A stretch of 64,000 bases of DNA. Origin: Granulicella sp. (GTDB lineage: Bacteria > Acidobacteriota > Terriglobia > Terriglobales > Acidobacteriaceae). The notes beneath the pieces were generated by a model that saw nothing but the letters and a program-made list of their open reading frames with translations, was not told the origin of the DNA and searched no databases. How positions within the stretch are numbered: the first letter of the stretch is position 1; every line of letters begins with the position of its first letter. The stretch covers positions 1-64,000 of the forward strand of contig JANXYX010000043.1 of the NCBI GenBank assembly GCA_025408425.1, in the 5' to 3' direction. The position numbers and the translations under genes are program-made. Positions 63,601-64,000 of this stretch are shown here, one piece after another.

Positions 63601-64000
63601 ATGTCCACCCAAGTCATCCGCCCCGCACGCAACTTCCAGGGATCAGTCACTTTACCCGGCGACAAGTCCATCTCTCACCGTTACGCCATGCTCGCCGGAC
63701 TCGCCGAAGGAACCACGCGCCTCTCCAACTTCTCCACCGGCGCTGATCCCCACTCTTCCCTCGCCTGCATGGCTGCCCTCGGCGCACAGATCACCCACAC
63801 CGGCCACGGCCCCGCGCGCGTCATCGAAATCACCGGCACCGCTGGTAGCTTTATCCAGCCCGAGCACCCTCTCGACTGCGGAAACTCAGGCTCCACCATG
63901 CGCATGCTCGCTGGCCTCATCGCGCCCCATCCGCATCACTTCACCCTCATCGGCGACCACTCCCTCACCCTCCGTCCCATGGAGCGCATCCGCAAACCCC
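63601..64000 (+). CDS. aroA: EPSP synthase, 5' part (gene continues beyond window)
   Basis: The first 133 codons of 3-phosphoshikimate 1-carboxyvinyltransferase, the sixth step of the shikimate pathway. Diagnostic are SVTLPGDKSISHRYAMLAGL (the shikimate-3-phosphate/PEP-binding Lys, Ser and Arg), DCGNSGSTMRMLAGL and SLTLRPMERI. No stop is reached before the window ends. TAAACT (63587-63592) ends 8 nt before the ATG and there is no Shine-Dalgarno, so it may be leaderless. Confidence 0.95.
   Translation, partial: MSTQVIRPARNFQGSVTLPGDKSISHRYAMLAGLAEGTTRLSNFSTGADPHSSLACMAALGAQITHTGHGPARVIEITGTAGSFIQPEHPLDCGNSGSTMRMLAGLIAPHPHHFTLIGDHSLTLRPMERIRKP

Overview
The window comes from a GC-rich Gram-negative chromosome and most resembles Acidobacteriota of the family Acidobacteriaceae (Granulicella, Edaphobacter or Terriglobus type). 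This is judged from the gene repertoire and codon style: very large secreted proteins with ASH or putative-Ig repeats, LpxD and Lgt, PA14-containing GH3 beta-glucosidase, small conserved exported proteins, and C-ending codons almost everywhere. It is an inference; no 16S gene is present. Nearly everything is core or near-core metabolism. There is no prophage, complete insertion sequence, CRISPR array or toxin-antitoxin locus.

Layout. 1-3.1 kb: the 3' end of tRNA-Leu(GAG), secG, an MBL-fold hydrolase, an aminotransferase and a HAD hydrolase. 3.2-9.1 kb: one 1976-codon secreted ASH-repeat protein, convergent with ribBA. 10.4-16.3 kb: a small conserved protein, an HRDC-rich RecQ, a PaaI-type thioesterase, a family 2 glycosyltransferase and pdxS. 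16.7-19.9 kb: a secreted protein with five almost identical 86-residue Ig-like repeats. 20-21.6 kb: an unusual intergenic element, pdxT and two small minus-strand genes. 21.7-25.3 kb: cytochrome c oxidase subunits II-I-III plus a small membrane protein. 25.4-35.5 kb: a CCA-adding-type enzyme with a histone-like tail, lpxD, an orphan response regulator, tmk, a cytochrome P450, and exported NTF2-like, DinB-like and M20 proteins. 35.7-44.6 kb: GH3 beta-glucosidase, holB-tsaC, a CYTH protein, two TonB-type proteins and a chemoreceptor. 44.8-54.6 kb: ileS-lspA-uvrA-TPR in one tightly packed block, then two exported proteins and a SprT-like metallopeptidase. 54.8-64 kb: aqpZ, lgt, hpt, an LLM flavin oxidoreductase, a second copy of the intergenic element, deoC, a GAF-GAF-SpoIIE phosphatase, a SulP transporter and the start of aroA.

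Functional links. pdxS and pdxT make one PLP synthase but are split by 4 kb. coxB, coxA, coxC and the small membrane gene overlap or nearly touch and look like one operon. holB and tsaC overlap by ATGA. lspA and lgt are both lipoprotein-processing genes, matching the lipobox proteins seen here.

The most interesting non-coding signals are two repeat families. The first is a 250-275 bp element with a shared 17-bp 5' motif, an internal TATAAT block and a GGTACCCCC/GGGGGAGGGGG 3' end, sitting upstream of pdxT and of deoC. The second is a roughly 60-bp hairpin repeat in three copies whose loop is conserved while the outer stem pairs change together. Several genes without a Shine-Dalgarno also have a TANNNT box 5-9 nt before the start codon, as expected for leaderless transcripts. 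At protein level the odd items are a RibBA whose GTP cyclohydrolase II half lacks canonical active-site motifs, a RecQ with three HRDC-like modules around a compositionally different insert, and the nucleotidyltransferase with a 200-residue Lys/Ala tail.
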